This document shows positions 43,701-53,883 of a stretch of DNA of 64,000 nucleotides, one piece after another. Below the pieces are notes generated by a model. It was not told the origin of the DNA, ran no database searches, and saw nothing but the letters and a program-made list of their open reading frames with translations. The stretch comes from Ancylobacter sp. SL191 (GTDB lineage: Bacteria > Pseudomonadota > Alphaproteobacteria > Rhizobiales > Xanthobacteraceae), in NCBI RefSeq assembly GCF_026625645.1, contig NZ_CP113056.1, positions 2,765,001 through 2,829,000 on the forward strand, in the 5' to 3' direction. A program made the translations under genes and the position numbers. Position 1 is the stretch's first letter, and every line of letters starts with the position of its first letter.

Positions 43701-46700
43701 GCGCTCCTCGACGATGCGGGCGATTTCATCGGTGCGGGAGTCGAACAGCGCGGTGACCTCGCCGGCGCGGTCGACCAGCGTGCGGCTGACATTGTCGACA
43801 AGGCTGGTGAGGCTGCTTTCGATCTCGCCCGCCTCGTTGCGCAGCTGGCCGGCGACCGCGCCGATGCGCTGGCCGAGCAGGTCCGCCATGGCGGCGCCGC
43901 GCACCTCGACGGAGGTAGCGACATTGTCGATGCGGCCGATGACGGTTTCCTCGAAGCGGTTGACCCGCTGGTCGAGCGTGTCGGCGATTTCCTGCGCGCG
44001 GGCCGCCAGCGTGCGGTCGGCCTGCTCGATGCGGTCGCTGAGCTGCTCGGTGACCGCGCCGGCGCGGTCGTCGAAGAAGTTGCTGAGCACGTCGAGCGAG
44101 CGCGTCATCGCGTCGTTCGCCTTCATCGCGCCGTCGGTCAGGGTGCGGGCGGCCTGATCCATCCGGTCGCTGATGCCGGCGGTGACTTCCTGCGCGTGCT
44201 GGGTGAAGAAGCCGTCGAGCACGCCGAGCGACTTGTCCATCGCCTCGGTGGCGAGGCGCGCGCCCTCGGTCATGGTCTGGGCGAATTCCTGCGTGCGGCC
44301 GGCCAGCGTCTCGTTGAGGCCTTCCACGCCGCGGTCGAGCACGCCCTCAATGTTGGCGATGCGCAGATCCAGCGAGGAGGCGACCTGCTCGGTCTTGGCG
44401 GTGATCTGGTCGTCAAAGCCGGCGAGGTTGGCGTCCATTGCGCGGGTGATGGCGTCGACCCGCTCGGTGATGCGCTGGACGACATCCGAGCCGTTGGTCT
44501 GGAGCACGGTGTCGAAGTCGCGCAGGCCGTCGGTGATCTGCCGGCCGAGCAGCGAGGTGTCGGTGGCGATGCGGGCGGCGAGCTCGTTGCCGCGCACCGA
44601 GATGGTCTCCTCCAGCATCTGCAGGCGGGAGTTCAGCATCTCGCGCACCGCTTCGGCGCGGTTGCCGAGGGCGGAGGTCAGCTCGTCGGCGGTCTCGCGG
44701 AACTGGTCGGTGGCGCGGTTGCCGCGCTGGGCGATGGCCTGGGCCACCTCGTCGCCAGCAAGCGTGATCTGCTCGCTGACCGCCGTGCCGCGATAGGTGA
44801 TGTCGGAGGACAGGCGCGTGGCGGCATCCGCCAGCGTGTCATGGGCGTTGGCGCCCGCGTCGGAGATCTCGCGCACCACGCGCTGGCCGGTCTCGCCGAG
44901 CAGGCGCTCCAGCTCGGAGCCGCGCACGGCAATGGTGTCGTAGATGCGGTTGCCGGTATCGGCGATGCGGTCGGCGAGGTCGTCGCCGCGCACGGTGATG
45001 GTTTCGGCGACGCGGTTGCCGGTCTCTTCCAGCTTGCGCACCACTTCCCCGCCACGCACCGACATGTCGAGCACCAGCGACTCGCCGGTGGACTTCAGCG
45101 TGTGGTTGACCTCGCTGGCGCGGATGGCGATCTCGTCGGCGAGGCGCGTGCCGGTGCCGACCAGCGCCTCGGTGATCTCGTCCGAACGGGCGGCCAGCGT
45201 CTCGGTCAGGGTGTGGGTGGTGGCGGTGAGCTTCTCGCCCATCTCCGTCGTGCGGGTGGTGACGACGTTGGACAGCTCGGTCGCGGTGCTCAGCAGGCGG
45301 GCGCCGATCTCGTCGGTGCGGTTCGCCAGCGTGTCGGTGAGGTTGGCGGTGACGCCGGAGAGGCGCGTGGTGATCTCGTCGGTCTGCGACGTCAGCGTCG
45401 AGATGAGGTGTTCGCTGGCTTCCGACAGGTTGGTGTTGACGTCGGAGCCGGTGGCCTGGAGGCGGTCGATCAGGTCGCCGCCCTTCTCGGACAGCGCGTC
45501 GATGATGGTGTCGCCGACGCGGCCCAGCGCCAGCGTGATGTGCTCGCCCTTGTCGGAGAGCGTGCCGGTGACGCGGTCCGCCGCCTCGTTGATGGTGGCG
45601 TTGATGCGCTCGCTGACGCCGTCCACCTCATGGGTGAAGGAAAACTGCGCGCCGGAGATGGTCTCGCGCAGATGGTCGGCATGGGTGAGGATCAGCTCGC
45701 GCTCGGCCTGGAGGCGCTCGATGAGGTGGCGCATGCGCACCTCGTTTTCCTCATAGGCGTGCTCGAGCGAGGAAATCTCGCTGCGCACCAGCGCTTCCAG
45801 CTCGCTGGCGCGGGCGATGGTGCGCTCCACGCCGTCATCCATCGCGGCGACCTCGCGGCGCACCACCTGGCTGACATTGACCACGGCGTCGGCGCCCGAA
45901 CGGTCGGGCTCGGCGATGCGGATCGCCACCTGCGCCATGGAATGGGCGACGATGCGCATTTCCTGCATCCGGCTCACCATGGCGGCGAGCACGGCGAAGA
46001 ACACCGGCGGCACGACGAGGCCAGCCAGCGTCGTCAGCAGGGCGGTGGAGGAGAACAGGTCGGCGCCGGGCTGGCTGAACTGGGCGTAGGAGATCAGGCC
46101 GCCAAGGCCGAGCCACAGGGCGGAGGCGCCGGTGGCGAGGTAATAGGGCGTCGGCGGCGGGCGGCGCTGCAGCGCGGAGAGCAGCTGGCCGATGGTCTGG
46201 CGGTCGTCATTGGCGGCGCGCGGGCCCTGCGGGGCCGCACGGTTGGCACGGCGCGGCTCGGCGGTGGCGGGCGCGGCAACGGCGGCAGCCGCCGCTCCGG
46301 CGACGGCACCGGCGGCAAGGGCGGGCGCGATGGCCTCGGCCGCGGCGAGGGCCGGCGCGGCGGGAACGTCGTCACGCGCGGCCGGCTCGGCGGATTCCAG
46401 ACCGAAATCGAAGCGCGGCTCGACATGCGGCGCGTAGGACGGCTCGGCGTCGGCCGGGTCGGTCAGCGGCAGCTCGAAGGCGTCGTCGGGATAGGGCTCG
46501 CCCGTCAGCGTGTCGGCGTCGAGATCGCTGGCGCTGAGGAACGACGGTTCGTCGAAGAGCGGGTCGCGGAAGGCGTCGTCGCCGGCCGGGTCGAAGGCGC
46601 TGGTGCGCTCCTCGATGCGCGGGCTCTGCGGCTCGCGGGCGGGGGGCAGATCGACGCCGGTCGGGCTGAAGTCCTCGCCGGTGGCCTGCCGTGCGCGCTC

Positions 46701-46829
46701 GGTCTCGTCCGTCGCCGGCGAGGTGGCATCCGCGTCATCGGTCACAAGGTCGAGGTTCAGAGCTTCCTCGATGGCCGACAGCGCGGCCTCCGCGGGATCC
46801 TGATAAACCTTCTTCGTATTCGTCGACAT
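40761..46829 (-). CDS. Giant polar-growth coiled-coil protein (GPR/RgsE-like, apolipoprotein-like repeats)
   Basis: A 2022-residue protein. Residues 1-210 are acidic, disordered and cytoplasmic. Two membrane helices follow at about 228-249 and 259-285. Residues 290-1650 form a continuous helical region of apolipoprotein-like 11/33-residue repeats. A Pro/Ala-rich segment (about 1700-1820) and a conserved C-terminal globular region (SLDSLSVDIARMIDHEAAVDLWERYKRG onwards) complete it. This layout and size match the growth pole ring protein of Agrobacterium and RgsE of Sinorhizobium, which organise unipolar growth in Hyphomicrobiales. GGAGG precedes the ATG by eight bases. The assignment rests on architecture. 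Confidence 0.78.
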   Translation of the reverse strand: MSTNTKKVYQDPAEAALSAIEEALNLDLVTDDADATSPATDETERARQATGEDFSPTGVDLPPAREPQSPRIEERTSAFDPAGDDAFRDPLFDEPSFLSASDLDADTLTGEPYPDDAFELPLTDPADAEPSYAPHVEPRFDFGLESAEPAARDDVPAAPALAAAEAIAPALAAGAVAGAAAAAVAAPATAEPRRANRAAPQGPRAANDDRQTIGQLLSALQRRPPPTPYYLATGASALWLGLGGLISYAQFSQPGADLFSSTALLTTLAGLVVPPVFFAVLAAMVSRMQEMRIVAHSMAQVAIRIAEPDRSGADAVVNVSQVVRREVAAMDDGVERTIARASELEALVRSEISSLEHAYEENEVRMRHLIERLQAERELILTHADHLRETISGAQFSFTHEVDGVSERINATINEAADRVTGTLSDKGEHITLALGRVGDTIIDALSEKGGDLIDRLQATGSDVNTNLSEASEHLISTLTSQTDEITTRLSGVTANLTDTLANRTDEIGARLLSTATELSNVVTTRTTEMGEKLTATTHTLTETLAARSDEITEALVGTGTRLADEIAIRASEVNHTLKSTGESLVLDMSVRGGEVVRKLEETGNRVAETITVRGDDLADRIADTGNRIYDTIAVRGSELERLLGETGQRVVREISDAGANAHDTLADAATRLSSDITYRGTAVSEQITLAGDEVAQAIAQRGNRATDQFRETADELTSALGNRAEAVREMLNSRLQMLEETISVRGNELAARIATDTSLLGRQITDGLRDFDTVLQTNGSDVVQRITERVDAITRAMDANLAGFDDQITAKTEQVASSLDLRIANIEGVLDRGVEGLNETLAGRTQEFAQTMTEGARLATEAMDKSLGVLDGFFTQHAQEVTAGISDRMDQAARTLTDGAMKANDAMTRSLDVLSNFFDDRAGAVTEQLSDRIEQADRTLAARAQEIADTLDQRVNRFEETVIGRIDNVATSVEVRGAAMADLLGQRIGAVAGQLRNEAGEIESSLTSLVDNVSRTLVDRAGEVTALFDSRTDEIARIVEERGNGLLAALEDRSLGITSEISRASGELLAAIDDHRDNLVRALDNTRSGAVDDIARASEELLHVLETRSDAIVSAFEQATGGRAEQLMQMSDEVLNNVEQRTAGLLDAFQRSSQTTATEMARIGDDLLANLGNQSGDVVSALQQLSSHVTGEIARAGDGLLTEFDGRGSHLVDTVKHVSGQVVDEIARASDALLAEFDGRGSQLVETVRQTSDVTSSEFTRLTEEFIRTLDERGSNLVDAARQTAEFASTELSRVGDEFVQTLDGRGNNIVEAARQSAEFTSGELSRLTEEFVSTLDGRGSSIVDAARQSAEFATGELSRVTEELVTALDGRGATIVDAARQTADFTTGELSRLTEEFVGALEGRGAGLIEAISESGRAAVAEIGATNQALQGDVAGLLERLGEVNVQLQDVLAGSANNLAAIEGAISERLSAFQSTVYSVEEASRGASTRMDEQIRELREVSGSVLQDVTALSENFSQQAGIITSVATALGAAHENLDETLGGRHEALLAVAEKVGGRTAELDERLGAYARSIEQTFSKAEQRVAELSKAILETASQSTSTIVAQQEDIRSATEAERERTLASLRETYRQAVEEVNTLMGDASRGFHGTAEELRDSVAAIKTMLETTREEMKRGILELPEETEANASAMRRTIAEQIKALAELNDIVSRHGRTLDVDNGIRARAPQPLPQAQAPAPVAPAPVIEAPAPVVAAPVVAAPVAPAPVAQAPAPAPTPAPAPAPAPAPVAARPAPAQPAARPAPPAPRQAQPAPRYEPARPAQPAAPRYEPSRPAAARPAPAAPVAPRRPVTTPSAPARQPTEGQQGGWLSELLARADHEGPSLAPSAPRGRAPEGRPARVERESERPVHHAIESLDSLSVDIARMIDHEAAVDLWERYKRGERNVFTRRLYTMQGQQTFEEIRRKYRRDLEFRDTVDRYIGEFERLIEQVGRDERGQQLTKTYLTSDTGKVYTLLAHAAGRFD
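42600..43250 (-). repeat. Array of 99-bp (33-residue) repeats inside the GPR-like gene
   Basis: Units such as TGELSRLTEEFV...LDGRG...IVDAARQ recur every 33 residues. At DNA level GTGAGGCGGGAGAGCTCGCCCG at 42643 reappears, with one change, at 42742, exactly 99 bases later. About six near-identical units lie at residues 1190-1410. The match with the three-turn 11-residue apolipoprotein helix is clear. Array length may vary between strains. Confidence 0.85.
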
Positions 46830-48560
<1,731 letters not shown>

Positions 48561-48564
<4 letters not shown>

Positions 48565-50024
48565 TTCAGCCGGTCGCCGAGCAGGAATTCGAGGGCACGG
48601 TCGAGGCGTATATGGGGCATGGGCAGCGCCTCGCCATCGCCATTGCGCGTCACCAGCGGCGGGCGGAAGCGCAGAAAGCGGAAATCCCCGCCCTGCGCAT
48701 CGGCCAGCCCCTTGAAGCCGAGGGTGGGGTCGAACAGAACGGAGGGGTTCTCCGGCAGGTCGCCGGGGAAGACGGCGGCCTCGGCCAGCCCGTCAAACTC
48801 GTCCGCCCCATGCTGGCCGGCTTCGGGCACGCCGACAATGGCCGGCAGATGCGCCCGGCCGCGCTTCACCATCGCCTCGCGGGTGGCGCGGACGGCGGCG
48901 AGCGCCACCACGTCGATCTCCGCCCCGGCGCTCGACGCCCGCCCCAGCGCGCGCTCGACGAGGCGGCGCAGGATGGCCTCCAGCGGGTCATGGCTGGTGT
49001 GGTGGAGATGGTCGGCCTTGGTGGCGGCGAACAGCACCTTGCCGATGCGATGGCGGAACAGCGCCGAGAGCCAGGAATTCCGCCCGACCCGGAAAGCCGC
49101 GAGAATGCCGTCGAGCGCGGCCTCCAAATCCGCCAGCGCCGCCGGCCCGGCATTGAGCGCGCTCAAGACGTCGATCAGCACGATCTGCCGGTCGAGCCGG
49201 GCGAAATGGTCGCGGAAGAAGGGGCGGACCACATTGTCCTTATAGGCCTCATAGCGCCGGCGCATCATGGCGTGCAGCGAGCCGGGCTTCGCCTCCTGAC
49301 CGGGCGAGAGGTCGAGCGGGGCGAAGGTCAGCGCCGGCGAGCCTTCGAGATCGCCGGGCATGAGGAAGCGGCCGGGCGGCAGCAGGCTCATGGACACGGT
49401 CTCCGCCCGGCAGGCGGCGAGATAGTCGGTGAACAGCGCGGCGAGTTCGCGCGCATGGGCCTCGTCGGCCGGCGCGTCCGGGTCGAGGCTGTCCAGCCGG
49501 CCAAGGAACAGGCCGGCGAGATGCCGGCGCGCCGGGGCGCGGGCAAGGTTCAGGCTGTTGGCGGCGAAGGCCGAGAAGTCCTGATCGAGCAGCGGCAGGT
49601 CGAGCAGCCATTCGCCGGGGTAATCGACAATGTCGAGGGTGAGCGAGCGCCGCCCGCCGCGCGTCGGCGCGTAGTCGATGGCAAGGCGCAGCTCGCTGAT
49701 ACGCCGCGTCGAATCCGGCCAGCGCCGCTCATCCACCAGCGTGGCCAGATGCCCCTCATAATTGAAGCGCGGCACCGCGTCGTCCGGCTGCGGCTCCAGC
49801 CGGGCGCTCGCGATGCGGCCCTCATGCATGGCCTGGAACACCGGCAGCCGCCCGCCGCGCGCCAGCGCATGGATGAGCGCGGTGGTGAAGACGGTCTTGC
49901 CCGAGCGCGACAGACCGGTAATGCCGAGGCGCAGCGTCGGGTTTGCGAGATCCTCCGCCCGGTCCAGCAGGGTCAGGGCGGTGAGGCGGGCCTCGTCGAT
50001 CAGCTCTTCATACCAGGAGGGCAA
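48561..50024 (-). CDS. YcjX-family P-loop GTPase-like protein
   Basis: A 487-residue protein with Walker A in GITGLSRSGKTVFTTALIHAL and the conserved VDYPGEWLLDLPLL segment of the YcjX family. The start is TTG at 50024, with AAGGA six bases upstream. It is translationally coupled to the YcjF-like protein and preceded, 24 bases upstream, by the SixA-like phosphatase gene on the same strand. The molecular role is not established; an envelope-stress link is known only by association with psp genes in other bacteria. Confidence 0.88.
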
Positions 50025-50048
50025 AGCGATTCCTTGTTCTCGGCTCTC

Positions 50049-50561
50049 TCAGTCTTTCGCCACGCCCAGCGCGCGCGGGGTGACGAATCGCTCCAGCGTG
50101 CCCTCGCCGGTGGCGATATGCGCCCAGTCGGCGCCGGGCACGTCGATCACGGCGAGCGCGCCGGTCGGGTATTTCGGCAGCACCTTCACCCGGTGGGCGC
50201 GGGTGAGCAGGCGGGCGGCCAGTTCCTCCGTGCCGGGATTGTGCCCGACCAGCATCAGCGGCGAGTGGCCCTCCTGCGCGCGGATGATCTCCAGCAGCCG
50301 GTCGGCCGAGGCCTCATAGATGCCGGCCTCGAAAACCGGCGGGGTGTGCGCGGGCCAGGTGCGGGTGGCGATGTCCCAGGTCTCCAGCGTGCGCCGCGCG
50401 GGGGAGACCAGCGCGCGGGCGGGAAAAAGGTTGTTCTCCGCCATATAGGCACCGATCGCCGCCGCGCCACGCTCGCCGCGCGGGGCAAGCGGGCGATCAC
50501 GGTCGGCAACGCCCTCCGGCCAGGCGGATTTGGCGTGACGAAGCAGAAACAGGCGCGGCAT
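50049..50561 (-). CDS. SixA-type histidine phosphatase
   Basis: A 170-residue histidine phosphatase-superfamily protein. The catalytic motif is LLRHAKSAW, followed by the arginine in SPARRTLETW and the second histidine in VGHNPGTEEL. This is the minimal SixA-like form, which in E. coli dephosphorylates phosphohistidine proteins. It probably heads the leftward sixA-ycjX-ycjF unit. Confidence 0.87.
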   Translation of the reverse strand: MPRLFLLRHAKSAWPEGVADRDRPLAPRGERGAAAIGAYMAENNLFPARALVSPARRTLETWDIATRTWPAHTPPVFEAGIYEASADRLLEIIRAQEGHSPLMLVGHNPGTEELAARLLTRAHRVKVLPKYPTGALAVIDVPGADWAHIATGEGTLERFVTPRALGVAKD

Positions 50562-50845
50562 CGCAATCCTCCGGCTGACGAGACAGCGGCTCGATACCTC
50601 ACATATAGGGGCGGAATGACGGCATTGCCCGCGCCGACGCTGCGTCCGGGTGCCTCAACCCGTTGCGTTCACCGGGTGACCCGCGCCCGGCCGGACGCGG
50701 ATGCCGTCTGGCAAGCTCCCGTTAAGGCTGTCGTGCAGGATTATGACGATGACGTCGTGGGCGGCACCTTACGTGACTTTTCGGCAACCACAGGCGGCCC
50801 TTCCTCGTATATGTATTGTGACGGTTCTTCAGCAGGGTGTGGTCA

Positions 50846-51721
50846 ATGCGTTCGATCGTTGCGACGGGTCTCGTGGTTCTGGCGTCCTCGGTGGGGATCG
50901 CCACGATGGCGTCTGCCGCCGACATGTCCGTGGGCATGCCCGCGACCGCGTCGGCCACCGTGTCCGCGCCCGCGGCGGTGGATCGCGAATGGACCATCAC
51001 GGTCGGCGGCTATGTGATGGCGCAGCCCGACTATATGGGCTCGGATGACTATGAGGCGGCTTTCCGCCCGATCATCAGCATCTCGCGCGCCGACAAGCTG
51101 AGCCGCTGGCGCAGCTTCAATGACAATGCGAGCATCGCGCTCTACGACACCGGCAAGGTCGAGGCCGGTATCACCGGCAAGATCGACTGGAAGCGTGACG
51201 CTGGCGATTCGGACGATCTGCGCGGTCTCGACGATGTCGATTACGCCTATGAGATCGGCGGCTACGCCCAGTGGTACCCGGTCGACTGGCTGCGCCTGCG
51301 CGCCGACCTGCGCTACGGCTTCGGCGGCTTCGAGGGCGCTGTGGCCGACTTCGCCATCGACGCGATCTACTTCACTGATTTCTGGGGCGGCATGGCGATC
51401 TCCGCCGGCCCGCGCATGACGCTGGCGAGCTCGGGCTATATCGACGCTTATTATGGCATCACGCCGGAAGAATCGGCGTCGGCCATCGCGCTGGGCAACA
51501 ATCTGGGGACTTACGAGGCGGGCGGTGGCCTATACTCGGTCGGCTTCGGCGGCCAGATCCTCAAGCGCTTCACGCCGGCGATCCTCGGCTCGGTGTTCGC
51601 CGAGTACAAGTATCTCGCCGACGATGCCGCCGACAGCCCGCTGGTCGTTCAGAACGGCGACCGCAACCAGTTCCAGGCGGGCGTGTCGCTCTCCTACACC
51701 TTCTTCCTCGGCTTCGACTGA
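50846..51721 (+). CDS. MipA/OmpV family outer-membrane protein
   Basis: A 291-residue predicted beta-barrel. A signal peptide ends near ASA (about residue 25). The domain begins EWTITVGGYVMAQPDYMGSDDY and shows alternating amphipathic strands ending in an aromatic C-terminal strand (SLSYTFFLGFD). The family includes MltA-interacting protein MipA and OmpV, linked to murein synthesis or small-molecule entry. The ATG at 50846 is chosen; an in-frame GTG at 50837 would add three residues. A terminator follows. Confidence 0.87.
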   Translation: MRSIVATGLVVLASSVGIATMASAADMSVGMPATASATVSAPAAVDREWTITVGGYVMAQPDYMGSDDYEAAFRPIISISRADKLSRWRSFNDNASIALYDTGKVEAGITGKIDWKRDAGDSDDLRGLDDVDYAYEIGGYAQWYPVDWLRLRADLRYGFGGFEGAVADFAIDAIYFTDFWGGMAISAGPRMTLASSGYIDAYYGITPEESASAIALGNNLGTYEAGGGLYSVGFGGQILKRFTPAILGSVFAEYKYLADDAADSPLVVQNGDRNQFQAGVSLSYTFFLGFD

Positions 51722-51752
51722 GACGGGATGAGCATTCCCGGTGCTGAACCAG

Positions 51753-51789
51753 CGCCCCGGCATCGCATGGTGCCGGGGCGTTTTGTTTT
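51753..51789 (+). terminator. Terminator after the MipA/OmpV gene
   Basis: CGCCCCGGCA (51753-51762) and TGCCGGGGCG (51771-51780) form a perfect 10-bp stem with an 8-base loop, followed by TTTTGTTTT. Confidence 0.92.
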
Positions 51790-51988
51790 GCGTGGATAAT
51801 CGGGGCTTTGCCGTTTGGCCCGGCGCTTGCCTCTTCGGACGCGGGTCGGCCGGCAACAGCGCGCAAGACGCTGAAAACGCCCGGATTTCATGTCGTATGC
51901 GTGACGACGAGAACTGTTGTACCGGGCGATCCGGCGGTCTATAAGCGGCGCCCGAAGGGGTGACCCCCGAACACGAGGACGAAGGCCG

Positions 51989-52405
51989 ATGTCGGTGGAG
52001 ATCGACCAGGAATATCGCCCCCGCGAGGACGAGCCTTTCATGAATGAGCGGCAGCGGGAGTATTTCCGCCAGAAGCTGCTCGCCTGGAAGGATGATATCC
52101 TGCGCGAGGCGCGTGAGACGCTTCAGCACCTTCAGGACGAAAACCAGAATCACCCGGACATTGCCGACCGGGCCTCTTCGGAAACCGACCGCGCCATCGA
52201 ACTTCGGGCGCGTGATCGCCAGCGCAAGCTGATCGCCAAGATCGACTCGGCGCTGGAGCGGATCGACGACGGCTCCTACGGCTATTGCGAGGAGACGGGC
52301 GAGCCTATCTCGCTCAAGCGCCTCGAAGCCCGGCCGATCGCGACGCTCTCCATCGAGGCGCAGGAGCGCCATGAGCGCCGCGAGCGCGTCTACCGCGACG
52401 ATTAG
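51989..52405 (+). CDS. dksA: RNA polymerase-binding protein DksA (cysteine-poor form)
   Basis: A 138-residue secondary-channel factor that tunes transcription with ppGpp. The coiled-coil (ILREARETLQHLQDENQNHPDIADRASSETDRAIELR) includes the tip acidic residues of DksA. The zinc-finger region reads GSYGYCEETGEPISLKRLEARPIATLSIEAQERHE, so only the first of four zinc cysteines remains. This is a known alphaproteobacterial variation. The ATG at 51989 is chosen because it starts the family N-terminus; GAAGG lies just upstream. Confidence 0.93.
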   Translation: MSVEIDQEYRPREDEPFMNERQREYFRQKLLAWKDDILREARETLQHLQDENQNHPDIADRASSETDRAIELRARDRQRKLIAKIDSALERIDDGSYGYCEETGEPISLKRLEARPIATLSIEAQERHERRERVYRDD

Positions 52406-52430
52406 GGCGCGGCACGCAATACTGATCTGA

Positions 52431-52464
52431 AAAGGGCGGCCCGATCATCCGGGCCGCCCTTTTT
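52431..52464. terminator. Terminator between dksA and the FliO-like gene
   Basis: AAAGGGCGGCCCG (52431-52443) and CGGGCCGCCCTTT (52450-52462) form a perfect 13-bp stem with a 6-base loop, followed by T residues. The flanking A-run allows use by the convergent gene as well. Confidence 0.92.
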
Positions 52465-52489
52465 GTTGGCAGAGAGGGAGGCGCCGCGC

Positions 52490-53587
52490 TCAGGGGCGCT
52501 TGCGCCCCAGCAGGTTCGCCATCTCGATCTCGAACGCATCATCCCCCGGCGCGGCCGCACGGTCCTGCGCGGTGGGAACGACGACGGGCGGTGCCTTTTC
52601 GGTGGGCACCTCGTCGCTCGCGGTGAGCGGCGGCAGGATCTCCGGCGCGGCGGCGGCCGTCGGCTCGTCCTTCACCGCAATGAGCGGCGCGACATCGAGG
52701 ATCGGTGCCTCCGGGGCGGGCCGAGGGGCGGGCGTCGCGGCCGGCGTCGCGGTGACGGTCACGGTCGTCGCGGTCACGGTCGCGGTGCGCGCACCCTCGC
52801 CGGCGAGGGTGGGGCGGCGCAGCGTTTCCTCGAGCTGATCGACCATGCCGGCGAAGAACGGGTCGAGCTTCACCGCGACGCGCCCGCCTTCCGACTTTTC
52901 CGCCGGCTCAAGACGCGGCTCGGCCTTGGCCTCGGGCCGCACGGGCGGGCGCGGACGCGGCGTGTCCATCACGGGACGCGGCGGGGGCGGGGAGACCGGC
53001 TCCAGCTCCATGTCGAGGCGCGGCTCCGGGGCGGCGGGTTCGGCCGGCTTCACATTGGTGACGGGACGGCGTGGGGCGGCGGGGCGGATCAGCGGCTCGC
53101 GCGCCGCCACAGGCGCGGGGCGCTCCACGGCGCGTTCGACGGCGGGACGCTCGACCGGGCGGGGCTCGGGGCGGGTCTCCGGCTCCGGCGCCCGCGCCGC
53201 CACCGGCGCGGCGGCGGGTTCGGGCGCGGCGCGGTGCGGCTCGTCGAGGAAGACCGGGCGGTGATGCGGCTCGCCGTGATGGTGATGGGTGTGTCCGGTC
53301 GCCAGCGTCGGCTCGCCGGAGCGGATGCCGCTCTCGACGAGGAAATCGCTGCCGCCGCCGAGGATCACGAGGTGCTGCACCTCGTCGCGCTGGATCAGCA
53401 CGAGCCGGCGGGTCTGGTCGATCGGCACCTGGTCGAGCACGGCGAGGCGGTGGCCGGCGGCGACGCCATGGGCGCCCCGGCGCTTGCCGCGCCGCCCGAC
53501 GATGAGCGCCAGCACGGCCATGACGGCGAGGCCGCCAAAGGCCAGCCAGATGCCCAGCCCGCTCAGGGAATTCAGCGTGTCGCCCAT
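52490..53587 (-). CDS. FliO-like membrane protein with long Pro/Ala-rich tail
   Basis: A 365-residue protein. One N-terminal helix (about residues 11-31) is followed by a FliO-type beta domain, HRLAVLDQVPIDQTRRLVLIQRDEVQHLVIL (about 46-76). FliO assists assembly of the flagellar export gate. Next come a histidine-rich stretch at 99-109 (HTHHHHGEPHH) and a Pro/Ala/Glu-rich disordered tail to the end. No flagellar gene is nearby, so a flagellar role is uncertain. It is divergent from cckA. Confidence 0.72.
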   Translation of the reverse strand: MGDTLNSLSGLGIWLAFGGLAVMAVLALIVGRRGKRRGAHGVAAGHRLAVLDQVPIDQTRRLVLIQRDEVQHLVILGGGSDFLVESGIRSGEPTLATGHTHHHHGEPHHRPVFLDEPHRAAPEPAAAPVAARAPEPETRPEPRPVERPAVERAVERPAPVAAREPLIRPAAPRRPVTNVKPAEPAAPEPRLDMELEPVSPPPPRPVMDTPRPRPPVRPEAKAEPRLEPAEKSEGGRVAVKLDPFFAGMVDQLEETLRRPTLAGEGARTATVTATTVTVTATPAATPAPRPAPEAPILDVAPLIAVKDEPTAAAAPEILPPLTASDEVPTEKAPPVVVPTAQDRAAAPGDDAFEIEMANLLGRKRP

Positions 53588-53674
53588 CGGTTCGGCTCTC
53601 CTTAAAACGCCGGATGACCGCTCTCTGCCACGCCGGTTTGCGCTCTTTGTGTCGCGGAAGCCCGTGCTCGGCAA

Positions 53675-53707
53675 GGGGAGGGCCAGCGGGAGGGCCGCCG
53701 GGAGGGG
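53675..53707 (+). repeat. G-rich 12-bp tandem repeat, possible G-quadruplex
   Basis: GGGAGGGCC occurs at 53676 and 53688, and GGGAGGGGCC at 53700, a 12-base period. The stretch holds six runs of three or four G separated by loops of 1, 5, 1, 5 and 1 bases, which satisfies the usual G-quadruplex pattern. It lies in the intergenic region upstream of cckA, on its coding strand. Confidence 0.65.
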
Positions 53708-53883
53708 CCTCAGGCCCGCCTTGCATGCCTCGCGCCCCGGCGGCGGGGGACGCGGCGCGGGCACCCGGCCTCCCCTGCGAAAACGGGCATAGGGGCGAAT
53801 CGCCCTTGCCCCGCGTCGGCGGGTCAGGCACCAAGAAGACCTGATGAATCGCTCCCCGCCGCGTCGCGCGGGAGCCTTTTGGC

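Noticed and set aside
53614..53844. 76-codon frame upstream of cckA
   Set aside because: It is Gly/Pro/Ala-rich, crosses the G-rich repeat, and shows no domain or ribosome-binding site.
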